NCBI RefSeq assembly: GCF_022179765.1
Contig: NZ_BPRE01000002.1
Span: forward strand, 248,001 to 312,000
Reading direction: 5' to 3'
Origin: Methylorubrum suomiense
Lineage (GTDB): Bacteria; Pseudomonadota; Alphaproteobacteria; Rhizobiales; Beijerinckiaceae
DNA length: 64,000 bases
Shown here one piece after another: positions 11,978-22,073 of the stretch. The notes under the pieces are model-generated. The model did no database searches. It had not been told where the DNA came from and saw nothing but the letters and a program-made list of their open reading frames with translations. Position numbers and translations under genes: made by a program. The stretch's first letter is position 1. Each line of letters begins with the position of its first letter.

Positions 11978-14900
11978 ATGAGCGTTCCGTCGCCGGAGGG
12001 TGTGCCCCTTTCCCTCGCCTTCCTCACCGAGGGTGGGCAGACCGGTCGTGAGATCCTGGACTACGATTGGTCCGGGCACAGCCTCGGCCCGCTCGCGACT
12101 TGGCCGATCAGCCTGCGCAGCACCTTGGCCACGATGTTGGCTTGTCCGGCGCCGATGTTCCTGTCCTGGGGGCCGGACGGCACAGTGTTCTTCAACGATG
12201 CCTATCGCCCGATCTTCGGCTACCGACAGGAACGGGCGCTCGGGGCACGCTTCCGGGAAATTTGGGCCGATCTCTGGGACGATATCGGCCCGCTGGTCGA
12301 GACGACCCTGTCCGGCCGCAGCGTTTCCCAGCGCAACCTGCCGCTGACGATGCATCGCTACGGCCGCCCCGAAGAGACGTGGTGGAGCTTCACCTACTCT
12401 CCGGTGCGGGACGACGCGGGCGCCATCGCCGGATTGATCTGCATCACCGCCGAAACCACCGCCGAGGTTCTGTCCGAGCGTGCCCGTCAGCGCAGCGACG
12501 AGCGCCTCGACATGGCGCTCGCGGCCGGTGGCAGCATCGGGATCTGGGATTGGGATGTGGCCGCCGACCGGATCACGGCGGATGCCCGCTTCGCCCGCCT
12601 CTACGGCGTCGATCCCGCCCTGGCCGAAGCCGGTGCGCCGATCGCCACCTTTTTCGGCGGCATCCACGGGGACGACCTGCCGGAGGTTCGGCACAGGATC
12701 GAGGAGGCCCTGCGCACGGGCGAACCCTTCTCTGCCGAGTATCGTCTGATCCAGGCCGATGGCAGCGTGCGCTGGGCCGCCGCCGAGGGGCGCTGTGCCC
12801 ATGACGCACAGGGGCGCCCGACGCGGTTTCCCGGGGTCAGCTTCGACATCACCGAGCGCAAGCGCACCGAAGCGGCCTTGCGCGAGAGCGATGACCGTTT
12901 CCGCGGCATCGCCGACACCGTCGAGCAGATGATCTGGTCGACGAGGCCGGACGGCTTTCACGATTATTACAACGCTCGCTGGTACGAATATACCGGGATG
13001 CCGACCGGCTCGACCGATGGCGAGGCCTGGAACGGTATGTTCCACCCGGAAGACCAGGAGCGCGCCTGGGCGACTTGGCGCCACAGCCTCGCGACCGGTG
13101 AGACCTATCGGATCGAGTACCGGCTCCGCCACCGCTCCGGCCGGTACCGATGGGTGCTCGGCTTGGCCAAGCCCCTGCGCGACGGGACCGGCCGCATCAT
13201 GCGCTGGTTCGGCACCTGCACCGACATCCACGACCGGAAGTTGGGGGAGGAGCGGCAGGCCTTCCTCCTGTCCCTCAACGATCTGCTCCGCGAGGCTCCG
13301 GATCCCGTCGCCGTCACGCTCGCCGCCGCCGCGGCGCTCGGCACCCGATTGAACGCGGCGCGGGTCGGCTACGGTGCGGTCGACGAATCCGGCGAGGTCG
13401 TTCGGGTCGAGCGCGACTGGGCCCGCGACGGTGCGATGGCGAGCCTTGCGGGGGAATCGCGCATCCTCGACGGCTTCGGGCCGGAGCTGGTCGCCGAAGC
13501 GCGGGCGGGCCGCACCGTGGTGGTGGAGGATCAGCGCGTCGACCCCCGCGCCGGCCCCCCATACGCCGCCGCCTGGGAGTCGATCGGCTGCCATGCGCTG
13601 ATCGTCGTGCCGTTGATCCGCGACGGGCGATTGCAGGCGATCGTCTATCTGCACGAGCCGGCGCCGCGATCCTGGTCGCCCGAGGAAGTTTCCCTCGTCG
13701 AGGATGTGGCGCAGCGAGTCTGGGATGCCGTGGAACGCGCCAAGGCGGAACTCGCCGAGCGGGCCCGTGCCGGCGAGCTGCGCCTGATCGCCGATTCCCT
13801 GCCGGTGCTGATCGCCCTGTTCGACGATGAGGGCCGCTGCCGCTTCGCCAATGCCGCCGGGGCGGACTGGTTCGGGACGGACGACGCGACGCCGGACGGG
13901 CGCAGCCTCGCCGACTTGATCGGCGACGACTACGAGCTGGATCGTTTGCGCTTCGAGGGCGCGCTCGCGGGTGTGGAGGCCCGGTTCGAGCGGGCTTGGC
14001 CGCATCGGGACGGGCGGCGACGCGTCGCCGAGATCCGCTACCGCCCCCGGTCGAGGCCCGATGGCACCACCGACGGCGCCTACCTGTTCGCCCTCGACGT
14101 GACCGATCGCAAGCGCATGGAGGAGGTGCTCGCGCGCGAGGTCGATGCCCGCACGCGCGAGCGCGACCGGCTGTGGCAGACGACCACCGACCTGATGGGC
14201 ACCGCCGGGCTCGACGGCTATCTGCGCAGCGTCAACCCGGCCTGGACACGCCTGCTCGGTTGGAGCGAGGCCGAACTCCTGGCCCGCCCGTTCCTCGACC
14301 TGATCGCCCCGGACGACCGGGACCGGACCGGCGCCGTTCTGCACCGTCTCGCCGCCCACGAACCCGTGACCGACTTCGTCGATCGCGTCCTGCGCAAGGA
14401 CGGGCAGCAGCTCACGGTGATGTGGACGGCGGTGCCCGAGGGAGATCGGTTCCACATGGTCGGCCGCGACATCACCCAGCAGCGCCTCGCCGAGGAACAG
14501 CTGCGTCAGGCCCAGAAGATGGAGGCGGTGGGACAGCTCACCGGTGGAATCGCCCACGACTTCAACAATCTGCTCACGGGCATCGTCGGCTCCCTCGACC
14601 TCATGCGCACCCGTATCGGCCAGGGTCGCATCGAGGCCATCGACCGCTACATCGAGGCCGCTCTCTCCTCGGCCCACCGGGCGGCGGCGCTGACCCATCG
14701 CCTGCTCGCCTTCGCCCGCCGGCAGCCTCTCGAGCAGACGCCAGTCGATGTCACCGCGCTCATTTCCGGGATGGAGGCGATTCTCCGCAGCACTCTCTCG
14801 GAGGGCGTGCGCCTCGCGATCGATGCCGTGCCGGATCTCTGGCCGACCCTGTGCGATCCCCACCAGCTCGAGAACGCGATCCTCAACCTTGCCATCAATG

Positions 14901-15652
14901 CCCGCGACGCGATGCCGGAGGGCGGCAGGCTCGTGATCCGCGCCGACAACGCGACCCTCGACGGCACGGGAGCGGGAGTACCGGCGGATGTCGTGCCGGG
15001 GGACTTCGTGTGCCTGAGCGTGGGCGACACCGGCTTCGGCATGGAGCCGGAGGTGGTGGCCCGCGCCTTCGAGCCGTTCTTCACCACCAAGCCGATGGGG
15101 CAGGGCACCGGCCTCGGGTTGTCGATGATCTACGGGTTCGCCCGCCAATCCGGCGGCCATGCGCAACTCGAATCCGCGCCGGGCCGGGGGACTGTCGTGC
15201 GGCTCTATCTTCCCCGCTACCTCGGGCAACTTCCAGCTACGGCTGCGGCTGCGCCCGCGGTGGCCGCAGCGCCTGCTCCGGGGCGAGGCGAGACGGTGCT
15301 GGTGGTCGAGGACGAGCCGGTGGTGCGCGACCTCGTCATCGAGACGCTGCGGGAACTCGGATATCGCGCGATCGAGGCCCCGGACGGGCCGTCGGGCCTG
15401 CGCATCCTGCGCTCGGTCACCCGCATTGACCTCCTCATCACCGATGTTGGCCTGCCCGGTCTCAACGGGCGTCAGCTTGCCGAACAGGCCCGGGCCGGTC
15501 GACCGGACTTGAAGGTCCTTTTCATCACAGGTTACGCCGAAAATGCCCTGTTCGGCGGCGACCGCCTCGATCCGGGAATGCAGATGATCACGAAGCCCTT
15601 CCCGGTAGAGGTGCTCGCCGCCCGCATCCGCACGATGATCGAGCTATCGTGA
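11978..15652 (+). CDS. Multi-PAS/GAF hybrid sensor histidine kinase with receiver domain
   Basis: Soluble hybrid kinase of 1224 residues from the ATG at 11978, preceded by GGGAC; the upstream in-frame extension to 11783 is Arg/Pro-rich and unlike family sequence. The order is: a PAS-like module ([22 protein letters not shown]), two PAS domains with PAC ends (DITERKR, DIHDRK), a GAF domain (about 435-590), two more PAS domains, then a HisKA H-box [14 protein letters not shown] at about 857. The ATPase has [21 protein letters not shown] and [20 protein letters not shown]-terminal receiver (about 1106-1224) has [11 protein letters not shown] with the phospho-Asp and the KPF lysine. No transmembrane helix is seen. 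The C-terminal half matches the common PAS/HisKA/REC hybrids of Methylobacteriaceae. The signal is unknown. Confidence 0.9.
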   Translation: MSVPSPEGVPLSLAFLTEGGQTGREILDYDWSGHSLGPLATWPISLRSTLATMLACPAPMFLSWGPDGTVFFNDAYRPIFGYRQERALGARFREIWADLWDDIGPLVETTLSGRSVSQRNLPLTMHRYGRPEETWWSFTYSPVRDDAGAIAGLICITAETTAEVLSERARQRSDERLDMALAAGGSIGIWDWDVAADRITADARFARLYGVDPALAEAGAPIATFFGGIHGDDLPEVRHRIEEALRTGEPFSAEYRLIQADGSVRWAAAEGRCAHDAQGRPTRFPGVSFDITERKRTEAALRESDDRFRGIADTVEQMIWSTRPDGFHDYYNARWYEYTGMPTGSTDGEAWNGMFHPEDQERAWATWRHSLATGETYRIEYRLRHRSGRYRWVLGLAKPLRDGTGRIMRWFGTCTDIHDRKLGEERQAFLLSLNDLLREAPDPVAVTLAAAAALGTRLNAARVGYGAVDESGEVVRVERDWARDGAMASLAGESRILDGFGPELVAEARAGRTVVVEDQRVDPRAGPPYAAAWESIGCHALIVVPLIRDGRLQAIVYLHEPAPRSWSPEEVSLVEDVAQRVWDAVERAKAELAERARAGELRLIADSLPVLIALFDDEGRCRFANAAGADWFGTDDATPDGRSLADLIGDDYELDRLRFEGALAGVEARFERAWPHRDGRRRVAEIRYRPRSRPDGTTDGAYLFALDVTDRKRMEEVLAREVDARTRERDRLWQTTTDLMGTAGLDGYLRSVNPAWTRLLGWSEAELLARPFLDLIAPDDRDRTGAVLHRLAAHEPVTDFVDRVLRKDGQQLTVMWTAVPEGDRFHMVGRDITQQRLAEEQLRQAQKMEAVGQLTGGIAHDFNNLLTGIVGSLDLMRTRIGQGRIEAIDRYIEAALSSAHRAAALTHRLLAFARRQPLEQTPVDVTALISGMEAILRSTLSEGVRLAIDAVPDLWPTLCDPHQLENAILNLAINARDAMPEGGRLVIRADNATLDGTGAGVPADVVPGDFVCLSVGDTGFGMEPEVVARAFEPFFTTKPMGQGTGLGLSMIYGFARQSGGHAQLESAPGRGTVVRLYLPRYLGQLPATAAAAPAVAAAPAPGRGETVLVVEDEPVVRDLVIETLRELGYRAIEAPDGPSGLRILRSVTRIDLLITDVGLPGLNGRQLAEQARAGRPDLKVLFITGYAENALFGGDRLDPGMQMITKPFPVEVLAARIRTMIELS

Positions 15653-15706
15653 AAAAAAAGATGCACCGTGAAAGGGTGCGACCGGATCAATCTTGCGGCC
15701 AAGCTC

Positions 15707-15722
15707 GGTCGACTTGTGGACA
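15707..15722 (+). repeat. 16-bp shared element, copy 2
   Basis: An exact copy of the element at 11821-11836, 89 bp before the ATG at 15812 and 55 bp after the hybrid kinase stop. Its presence here argues that 15668-15811 is leader DNA and not coding. Confidence 0.55.
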
Positions 15723-15811
15723 GGTCGGAACGGGCCTTGTTCGCGTACGTTGAACGGCGCGTAACCCGCGAAACGGCGCGTTCGAGGCGTCAGGCAGAGC
15801 GAACACACCGG

Positions 15812-16867
15812 ATGGCAGCGGAGATTCCATCGGAGGCGACACACGGGTCGGGTCCGTTCGACTTGGGCGACGGCTTTCGCCGGTTCGCGGACCACGTGCC
15901 GCTGATGATGTGGCGCACGGACCATCACGGCCGGAGCGTCTATCACAACGAGTCCTGGCTTCAGTTCACCGGGCGTTCGCTGGACGACGAACTCGATGAT
16001 GGCTGGCGTCGGGGGCTTCACCCTGATGATTTCGAGCGTCATGCCCGCATCGTCGCGGCGGCGTTCGAGGCCCGTATCCCCTTCACCATCGAGTACCGGC
16101 TCCGGCGACATGACGGAGCCTATCGGTGGTTGCTCGATACCGGGCGACCGCTCCAGGATGGTGGCGAATTTCACGGCTATCTCGGTTCTTGCTTCGACAT
16201 CACGGACCGCAAGAACGCCGAGGAAGAGTCGGCGCGCGCGCTCATCGAGAAGGAGACGCTGCTCGCCGAGATTTATCACCGGGTCCGCAACAACCTTCAG
16301 GTGATGGTCAGCCTGATCGGCCTCTACGGTCGTGCGGCGCCGGAAGCCTGTCGCGGGAGCTTCGATGCGCTCGGACAGCGCGTGCGGGCGATCGCCCTGG
16401 TGCAGCAGCACTTGCACGAGGCGCCCCATATCGCCTCCATCGATCTCAGGGATTACCTTCGCCGACTCGCCTCCGGGCTCGGCAGCCTCCGTCGGCCTGG
16501 CCGCATCGGGGTGATGGTTGAGGGGGCAGGCACGAGTCTCGTGGAGCCCCGGACGGCCAATGCCCTCGGCATGATCGTGGCGGAAGTGGTCGCCGAATGT
16601 CTCGATGCCACCACTGAGACGGTGAGCTGCTCCATTGCCATCGCCGTCGAGGCCGATGTCGGCGCACCCGTGCGCCTCACCATCATCTCGGGAAGTGGTG
16701 AGGCCGCGGCGGCGGGAAAGCCCGGTGTACCGATGCTCGGCCCCCGGCTGATCGCCGCCTATGCCGCCCAGGCGGAGATCGCGGTGAGCGGCACCGCCAC
16801 CACCGCCGACCCGCTCATTCTGCAACTCCCCGAGGTTCGACCCGTCACGGCACCCTCGGGGTCGTAA
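15812..16867 (+). CDS. PAS-HisKA_2 type histidine kinase with degenerate ATPase region
   Basis: A protein of 351 residues from the ATG at 15812; an in-frame GTG at 15668 would add 48 Arg-rich residues. The PAS/PAC domain covers about residues 20-145 (VPLMMWRTDHHGRSVYHNESW ending CFDITDRKNAEE). A HisKA_2 dimerisation helix follows with the phospho-His in LLAEIYHRVRNNLQVMVSLI (about 155). Where such kinases have an Asn-containing N-box and a DxGxG loop, this protein reads IVAEVVAECLDATTE and TIISGSGEAAAAG, so the ATP site looks lost. It lies 159 bp after the hybrid kinase gene, same strand, and may be its partner or a phosphotransfer protein. Confidence 0.8.
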   Translation: MAAEIPSEATHGSGPFDLGDGFRRFADHVPLMMWRTDHHGRSVYHNESWLQFTGRSLDDELDDGWRRGLHPDDFERHARIVAAAFEARIPFTIEYRLRRHDGAYRWLLDTGRPLQDGGEFHGYLGSCFDITDRKNAEEESARALIEKETLLAEIYHRVRNNLQVMVSLIGLYGRAAPEACRGSFDALGQRVRAIALVQQHLHEAPHIASIDLRDYLRRLASGLGSLRRPGRIGVMVEGAGTSLVEPRTANALGMIVAEVVAECLDATTETVSCSIAIAVEADVGAPVRLTIISGSGEAAAAGKPGVPMLGPRLIAAYAAQAEIAVSGTATTADPLILQLPEVRPVTAPSGS

Positions 16868-17037
16868 CGGCCCGTCGCGAGCCAATCCTTTGGGACGAGG
16901 TCACCGGCGGGACGCATGTGACCGGCGCGCCGCCTCGTTCCAGGTTCGGGGCGGCTTTTGTCACGCAGGGGGGCGATCTAGGCTCCAGCGGGCATCAGGC
17001 CTATATCGGGCGGGTCCCCTCGCATCCTCCGTGAGCC

Positions 17038-17469
17038 ATGCTGCCGAACCTCGACACGATTATCGAAAACTTCGAAATTCTTGACGATCCGATGGATCGT
17101 TACGAGTACGTGATTGAACTCGGCAAGACTTTGCCGGCCCTGCCGGCCGATCGGCATGTCGATCAGTATCGCGTCCATGGCTGCGAGAGCCAAGTCTGGC
17201 TCGACGTCTCCGTCGACCGGGCGGCGGATGCGCCGCGCCTGACCCTCGCAGGCGACAGCGATAGCCATATCGTCAAGGGCTTCGTCGCTTTGATGGTCGC
17301 CCTCTACAGCGGCCGGACCCCCCAAGAGGCGCTCTCCGCCGATGGATTCGAGCTGCTGAAGCGGCTGGATTTCGGCGCCCACATCACCTCCAAGCGCTCC
17401 AACGGCGTGCGTGCCATGGTGGAGCGGATTCATCGGGATGCGGGACGCCTCTCCTCGGCGCAGGCCTGA
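17038..17469 (+). CDS. sufE: SufE cysteine desulfuration protein
   Basis: Accepts persulfide sulfur from the cysteine desulfurase SufS and passes it to the SufBCD scaffold for Fe-S cluster assembly. The product is 143 residues. It starts MLPNLDTIIENFEILDDPMDRYEYVIELGK, the standard SufE opening. The sulfur-accepting Cys49 is in VHGCESQVWL, and the SDSHIVKGFVALMVALYSG segment follows. No other suf genes are in the window, so it is unlinked from the main suf operon here. Confidence 0.93.
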   Translation: MLPNLDTIIENFEILDDPMDRYEYVIELGKTLPALPADRHVDQYRVHGCESQVWLDVSVDRAADAPRLTLAGDSDSHIVKGFVALMVALYSGRTPQEALSADGFELLKRLDFGAHITSKRSNGVRAMVERIHRDAGRLSSAQA

Positions 17470-17499
17470 CAAGCGGCCGACCCTCACCGTCGCAACAGC

Positions 17500-18357
17500 T
17501 CAGTCTTCTCGATCCCCCGTCTCGGTTCGGGCACGCCACAGCCGCGTCCGCCCGCGCTCGGGGCCACGGGCCTGCACCTCGATTCCATAATGCTCCGCCA
17601 GCCGCCGAAGGGCGATGCGCGCGACGACCTTTGCCGACCGGGCTGGCCATTTGCGCTCCGCCTCGATCCGCTCCAACCCTTTCAGGAAGCCGCAGAGATC
17701 GATCAACAGGCCTGAAAGATCGGCCCCGACGGCGGCGAGGGCTTGGTCGACGCGCTGGCGCGCCGCGATGGTTCGGTCGGTCGCCGCCGATGGGTCGCGC
17801 GGACCTCCGCCATCGACCCGCTGGGCCGACCAATCGGCAGTGACGCTCGGCAGCATCTGCGCTGCGGCGAGGTCATCGCGCAGCCGCTCGCCTGCCGCGA
17901 AGGCAGCCGCATCGATCATCGGTTCGCCGTCGCGGCCACGTCGGCGCGCCATCCAGGCAAGGGGGCTCTCGGCGGCATCGCGCAGCCGCTCCTCGGAGCC
18001 CGACCCTTCCCTGATCGGGGCGAGGTGCTGCCATCGGAACGCCTCGTCCCGCGGCTCCATCGCCCGCCGAAGCCGGGCACGGCCGGCGGCGCCGATGACG
18101 AGACGGTTGCGGCGTCCGTCGTCGCGGGCAACGAGGTCTGCGGCGACCAGCGCTTCCCCAGCCTTCGCGGGAAATCGTCCGGCCCCGAGGGAGACGCCTC
18201 GACCGCCCCCGCGCACGATCAGCGTCTCCGGCATCGATGGATCCGGGAAGGCATAGGCCCCCTCCGGTGCCAGAGCCGCCAGCAACCGTTCCGCTTCGCG
18301 ACCAAGCCCGCGCCCCACCGCGTCATCAAGATTGTTCGTGTTTTGTTCTATAGCCAT
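17500..18357 (-). CDS. DUF6456-type protein
   Basis: A protein of 285 residues. The C-terminal part (about 115-275) has [41 protein letters not shown] and a final [23 protein letters not shown], a pattern I associate with DUF6456 proteins of Hyphomicrobiales, which look like degenerate phage-type or DNA-binding regulators. The N-terminal part (about 15-105) has a winged-helix-like feel ([41 protein letters not shown]). It is convergent with sufE, 30 bp apart. The function is unknown. Confidence 0.7.
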   Translation of the reverse strand: MAIEQNTNNLDDAVGRGLGREAERLLAALAPEGAYAFPDPSMPETLIVRGGGRGVSLGAGRFPAKAGEALVAADLVARDDGRRNRLVIGAAGRARLRRAMEPRDEAFRWQHLAPIREGSGSEERLRDAAESPLAWMARRRGRDGEPMIDAAAFAAGERLRDDLAAAQMLPSVTADWSAQRVDGGGPRDPSAATDRTIAARQRVDQALAAVGADLSGLLIDLCGFLKGLERIEAERKWPARSAKVVARIALRRLAEHYGIEVQARGPERGRTRLWRARTETGDRED

Positions 18358-18764
18358 CGCGCCACCCGAGAGACACCGACATCCGAAGGCTAAAGGACAA
18401 TGATCCTAATACAAGCCTTGACACACTTGCGCTGCGCCTCTGGGTTGCAGCGTCACGCTGTGTTCTGCCGGCCAAAACCGTCGTTCGCAACGGGGGATCG
18501 AGCAATGATGCACGCGCTGCCGTACAGGGCGCACGCGACGACGCAAGGACGAGTGGAAATCACACTGGCATTGGCCGGCAAAGCTCCGTCGGACTGCAAA
18601 ATGCCTTGAGCGATGGCCGCGGACTTCGCTGTTGATAACGTGAGTCGGCCCGGCCCAAGAAGAAACCCGCCGCCCCGGATCTCGGTGCGACGGGCTGTTC
18701 GATGCTCAGAAATGCTTCGGTCTATCGGTCAGCGCAGGCCCGGAGGTGACCGAGGTTTTCGGGG
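18358..18764. other. Intergenic region between DUF6456 gene and mucR-like gene
   Basis: About 400 bp. It holds the promoter side of the DUF6456 gene (A/T-rich TTCGTGTTTTGTTCTATAGC just inside and before its start) and, at its far end, the terminator of the mucR-like gene (18658-18696). A 69-codon frame at 18400-18609 lacks family character and is not called. Confidence 0.4.
18658..18696 (-). terminator. Terminator of the mucR-like gene
   Basis: On the minus strand AGCCCGTCG (from 18696) pairs with CGGCGGGTT (to 18664) as a 9-bp stem with two G-U pairs, followed directly by TTCTTCTT. This U-rich tail on the minus strand fits intrinsic termination about 70 bp after the stop. Confidence 0.6.
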
Positions 18765-19202
18765 TCAAGCCGCCTCGTCGTAACTGCCCGGCCGGGGCTG
18801 GCCGAGCCCGATCGCCTTCGCAAGGTCGGAGCGAGCCTTCGCGTAATTCGGCGCGACCATCGGGTACTCGGGCGGCAGGCCCCACTTGGCGCGGTACTGC
18901 TCCGGCGACATGTTGTACTTCGCCCGGAGATGGCGCTTGAGCGACTTGAAGGTCCGTCCGTCCTCCAGACAGACGATGTAATCGGGCTGGACCGACTTCT
19001 TGATCGGCACCGCCGGCTGCTGCGGCTCGCTGGGCTCGATCTTGGCCGCAACCTGACCGGTGCCGATCTGCAGCAGCGCGCCGTGGACCGCGCCGATCAG
19101 GTGGCCAAGCTCTCCCGCCGGCACCGGGTTCTTGCTGACGTAGGCAGCGACGATGTCGGCCGTGAGGACGACGAAGTCGACCGGCGTCTCGGTTTCGTTC
19201 AT
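18765..19202 (-). CDS. mucR: MucR/Ros-family transcriptional regulator
   Basis: A regulator of 145 residues from the ATG at 19202 ([27 protein letters not shown], the classic MucR opening). The N-terminal half mediates oligomerisation. The C-terminal half is the Ros-type zinc-finger domain: [15 protein letters not shown], then [27 protein letters not shown]. Ligand positions are Cys78, Asp81, His91 and Lys95 in place of Cys2His2, so the last ligand is missing. MucR proteins act as H-NS-like silencers of exopolysaccharide, motility and virulence genes and usually repress themselves. It is divergent from the oligopeptidase gene across 416 bp. Confidence 0.9.
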   Translation of the reverse strand: MNETETPVDFVVLTADIVAAYVSKNPVPAGELGHLIGAVHGALLQIGTGQVAAKIEPSEPQQPAVPIKKSVQPDYIVCLEDGRTFKSLKRHLRAKYNMSPEQYRAKWGLPPEYPMVAPNYAKARSDLAKAIGLGQPRPGSYDEAA

Positions 19203-19618
19203 GGTTCGATACTGTCCCTTGATGCGGTGCCCGCACACGACGCAGCGCGACCGTCTCCCAAGAACGACGCTGAGTTCGAGCAGGAAAGGGCGGCTCTGTG
19301 CGCGCGGCCCGCACGTCTTCGATTGAGTGTGACGCCCCCCGCAATCACGCGCTCCAATTAGAGCACTTAAATTAGACCTGCAAGACAGGCCGGGTATGCA
19401 GGATGTGTCATGCGCATGGTTTCCCCAACACGGTCATCGCCTTGGGGAGACGATCGATTGACATTCGCAATGCCTGCGGAGTTCGGTTTTTTGCACGCAT
19501 TGGCGAGTGCGCCGAATCGATATTCGCTGGTCTTGCGAAGCGAGTCCGCGACCGTTGGCGTCTTGCGGGCGAGCGTCGCGCGCGGCACACCCGGCGCACA
19601 CGATGCTCAGGCCTGGAT
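19203..19618. other. Divergent regulatory region of mucR-like and oligopeptidase genes
   Basis: A 416-bp region shared by two divergent genes. At 19356-19376 it carries a direct repeat AATTAGA-N7-AATTAGA in a local A/T-rich patch (AATTAGAGCACTTAAATTAG), a good place for a silencer such as MucR to bind. No promoter hexamers are called. Confidence 0.45.
19356..19376. repeat. AATTAGA direct repeat in the mucR-ptrB intergenic region
   Basis: Two exact copies of AATTAGA at 19356-19362 and 19370-19376, 14 bp apart start to start. That is a little over one helical turn, in the only clearly A/T-rich stretch of this intergenic region. Confidence 0.4.
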
Positions 19619-21778
19619 ATGACCCTCGCGATCCCCCCGTTCACCCTGCCCGCCGACGCCCCGAAGGCGGAGGCGCGTCCCCACACCTTCACGGTGCACG
19701 GCCGACAGATCGAGGATCTCTTCGCGTGGTTGAAGGCCGAGAATTGGCGCGACGTCCTGAAGGATCCTTCGACGCTGCCCGCCGATATCCGCGCCTATCT
19801 GGAAGCCGAGAACGCCTATGCCGAGGCGGCTTTGAGCTGGGCGGGCGACCTGCGCAAGGCTCTGGTGGCGGAGATGCGGGGGCGGATCCGCGAAGATGAC
19901 GGCTCGGTGCCCGATCCGGACGGCCCCTTCGCCTATTACACCCGGCATCGTCAGGGCGGGCAGCACCCGCTGATCTGCCGTCGCCCGCGCACCGTCCATC
20001 GCATCGCCGAGGAGGCGGGCGACGGAGAGACCGGAGAGGAGATCCTGCTCGACGGTGATCGCGAAGGTGAAGGGCTCGCCTTCTTCGAGATCTCGGGCGC
20101 CGCCCATTCCGACGATCACCGTCTGCTCGCCTGGGGGGCCGACACGAAGGGCTCGGAACTCCACACGCTGCGCGTGCGCGACCTCGACACCCTGACGGAT
20201 CGCCCTGAGCGCGTCGAGAACACCGCCGGCGACGCGGTGTGGAACGCCGCCGGTACCGCGTTCTTCTACGTGGCCCTCGACGAGAACCACCGTCCGGCCC
20301 GGGTGATGCGCCATCGCCTCGGCACCGATCAGGCCGAGGACACGATCGTCTACGAGGAGGCCGATCCGGGTTTCTTCGTGAATATCGGTCGGACCCAGTC
20401 GGGCACCTATCTCACGATCACGGCGAGCGATCACGAGACCGCTGAAGTCCACCTCCTCGACCGTGCCAACGACGAGGCTGCGCTCACCGTCGTCGCGCCC
20501 CGCGAGAATCGCCTGATCTACTCCGTCGAACACTGGGCCTCGCATCTCGTCATCCTGACGAATGCGGACGGGGCCGTGGATTTCAAGATCGTCACCTGTC
20601 CGCTCGAGACGCCCGCGCGCGCCCACTGGGTCGACGCGGTGCCCTACCGCCCCGGTGTCATGATCCGACACCTTCACGTGCTCGGAAACCACCTCGTCCG
20701 CCTCGAACTGGAGAACGCCCTCCCGCGCATCGTCGTGCGCGACCTCAAGGGTGAGGAGCACACGGTGTCGTTCGCCGAGGAGGCCTACTCGCTCGGCCTG
20801 CTACCGGGCTACGAGTTCGAGACCAACCGCATCCGCTTCGTCTACTCGTCGATGACGACGCCCTCCGAGACGTACGATTACGATTGCGTCACGCGGGCCC
20901 GTATCCTGCGCAAGCGCCAGAGCGTCCCGAGCGGCCACGAACCCGCCGACTACGTGACACGTCGCCTGTTCGCTACCGCGGAGGATGGCCAGACGGTCCC
21001 GATCTCGCTGATCCACCGTCGGGATCTCGCCTTGGACGGTTCGGCGCCCCTGCTGCTCTACGGCTACGGCTCCTACGGCACGCTGATGCCGGCCGCCTTC
21101 CGCACCAATCTCCTAAGCCTCGTCGACCGTGGTTTCGTCTACGCCATCGCCCATGTCCGGGGAGGCACCGAGAAGGGCTGGAATTGGTATCTCGACGGCA
21201 AGCGCGAGAAGAAGCCCAACACCTTCACGGATTTCGTCGCCTGCGGGCGCGCCCTGATCGAGGCGGGCTACACCGCCCAGGGGCGCATCGTGGCCCATGG
21301 CGGCAGTGCGGGCGGGATGTTGATGGGGGCGGCGGCCAATCTCGCGCCCGAATTGTTCGCCGGCATCGTCGCCGACGTGCCCTTCGTCGACGTGCTCAAC
21401 ACCATGCTGGATGCCGACCTTCCGCTGACCCCTCCGGAATGGCCCGAATGGGGCAATCCGGGTGAGAGCGAGGCGGCGTTCTCGACGATCCTGTCCTACT
21501 CGCCCTACGACAACGTCGCCGCCAAGCACTACCCGGCGATCCTGGCGCTGGGCGGCCTGACCGATCCCCGCGTGACCTACTGGGAGCCGGCGAAGTGGGT
21601 CGCACGCCTGCGCGCCACCATGACCGGGGGTGGCCCGATCCTGTGCAAGATCAACATGGAGGCCGGCCATGGCGGCGCCGCCGGCCGCTTCGACCGCTTG
21701 GAGGAGGTGGGGCTGATCTACGCCTTCGCCCTGATGGCGTCGGCGGCGGCCAAGGACGGCGTGCAGGCCGGACATTGA
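19619..21778 (+). CDS. ptrB: Oligopeptidase B (S9A serine peptidase)
   Basis: Prolyl-oligopeptidase-family enzyme of 719 residues from the ATG at 19619; the frame stays open to 19403 but the extra part is not family-like. The N-terminal beta-propeller domain covers about 70-430. The C-terminal alpha/beta-hydrolase domain has the nucleophile Ser563 in AHGGSAGGMLMG and the catalytic His684 in MEAGHGGAAGRF, with LGGLTDPRVTYWEP supplying the Asp. Oligopeptidase B cleaves small peptides after Lys/Arg; it is cytoplasmic, with no signal peptide. It is followed by a strong hairpin. Confidence 0.92.
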   Translation: MTLAIPPFTLPADAPKAEARPHTFTVHGRQIEDLFAWLKAENWRDVLKDPSTLPADIRAYLEAENAYAEAALSWAGDLRKALVAEMRGRIREDDGSVPDPDGPFAYYTRHRQGGQHPLICRRPRTVHRIAEEAGDGETGEEILLDGDREGEGLAFFEISGAAHSDDHRLLAWGADTKGSELHTLRVRDLDTLTDRPERVENTAGDAVWNAAGTAFFYVALDENHRPARVMRHRLGTDQAEDTIVYEEADPGFFVNIGRTQSGTYLTITASDHETAEVHLLDRANDEAALTVVAPRENRLIYSVEHWASHLVILTNADGAVDFKIVTCPLETPARAHWVDAVPYRPGVMIRHLHVLGNHLVRLELENALPRIVVRDLKGEEHTVSFAEEAYSLGLLPGYEFETNRIRFVYSSMTTPSETYDYDCVTRARILRKRQSVPSGHEPADYVTRRLFATAEDGQTVPISLIHRRDLALDGSAPLLLYGYGSYGTLMPAAFRTNLLSLVDRGFVYAIAHVRGGTEKGWNWYLDGKREKKPNTFTDFVACGRALIEAGYTAQGRIVAHGGSAGGMLMGAAANLAPELFAGIVADVPFVDVLNTMLDADLPLTPPEWPEWGNPGESEAAFSTILSYSPYDNVAAKHYPAILALGGLTDPRVTYWEPAKWVARLRATMTGGGPILCKINMEAGHGGAAGRFDRLEEVGLIYAFALMASAAAKDGVQAGH

Positions 21779-21786
21779 CGTGTTGC

Positions 21787-21818
21787 CTGTCCGGGGCCCT
21801 CTCCACGGTCCCGGACAG
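21787..21818 (+). terminator. Terminator hairpin after oligopeptidase B
   Basis: CTGTCCGGG (21787-21795) / CCCGGACAG (21810-21818) is a perfect 9-bp stem with a 14-nt loop, nine bases after the stop codon. No T run follows. Confidence 0.55.
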
Positions 21819-22073
21819 TCCCGCGCTTCAATTCCAATTCGGTAGCCCGGTCGGCCAGACCATCTCCCGCGCGGGGGGGGATGCGCGTGATGGGGGTCGG
21901 TCGACGACGCGCGATCGGAAAAAGACGCTGCCAAGTCATGGCGTGATCGATGCGCAGCCTGCATCGACACCCGACGCGATGATCGTGCGGAAATCTCGGA
22001 CGATCTCTGCTACGTTGCGGCTATCGACAATAAAGGCGGAATAATAAGTCCGTCGTGAGAGAGGAACGCGCCC

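Noticed and set aside
11726..15229. 1167-codon frame on the minus strand across the hybrid kinase gene
   Set aside because: It is the antisense shadow of a GC-rich gene; the translated sequence is Arg/Gly/Ala-rich with no domain, while the plus-strand frame has PAS, GAF, HisKA and receiver motifs.
18400..18609. 69-codon frame with AAAGGA just upstream
   Set aside because: The composition is Arg/Cys/His-rich and unlike native proteins here, and it lies in a promoter/terminator gap; too weak to call.
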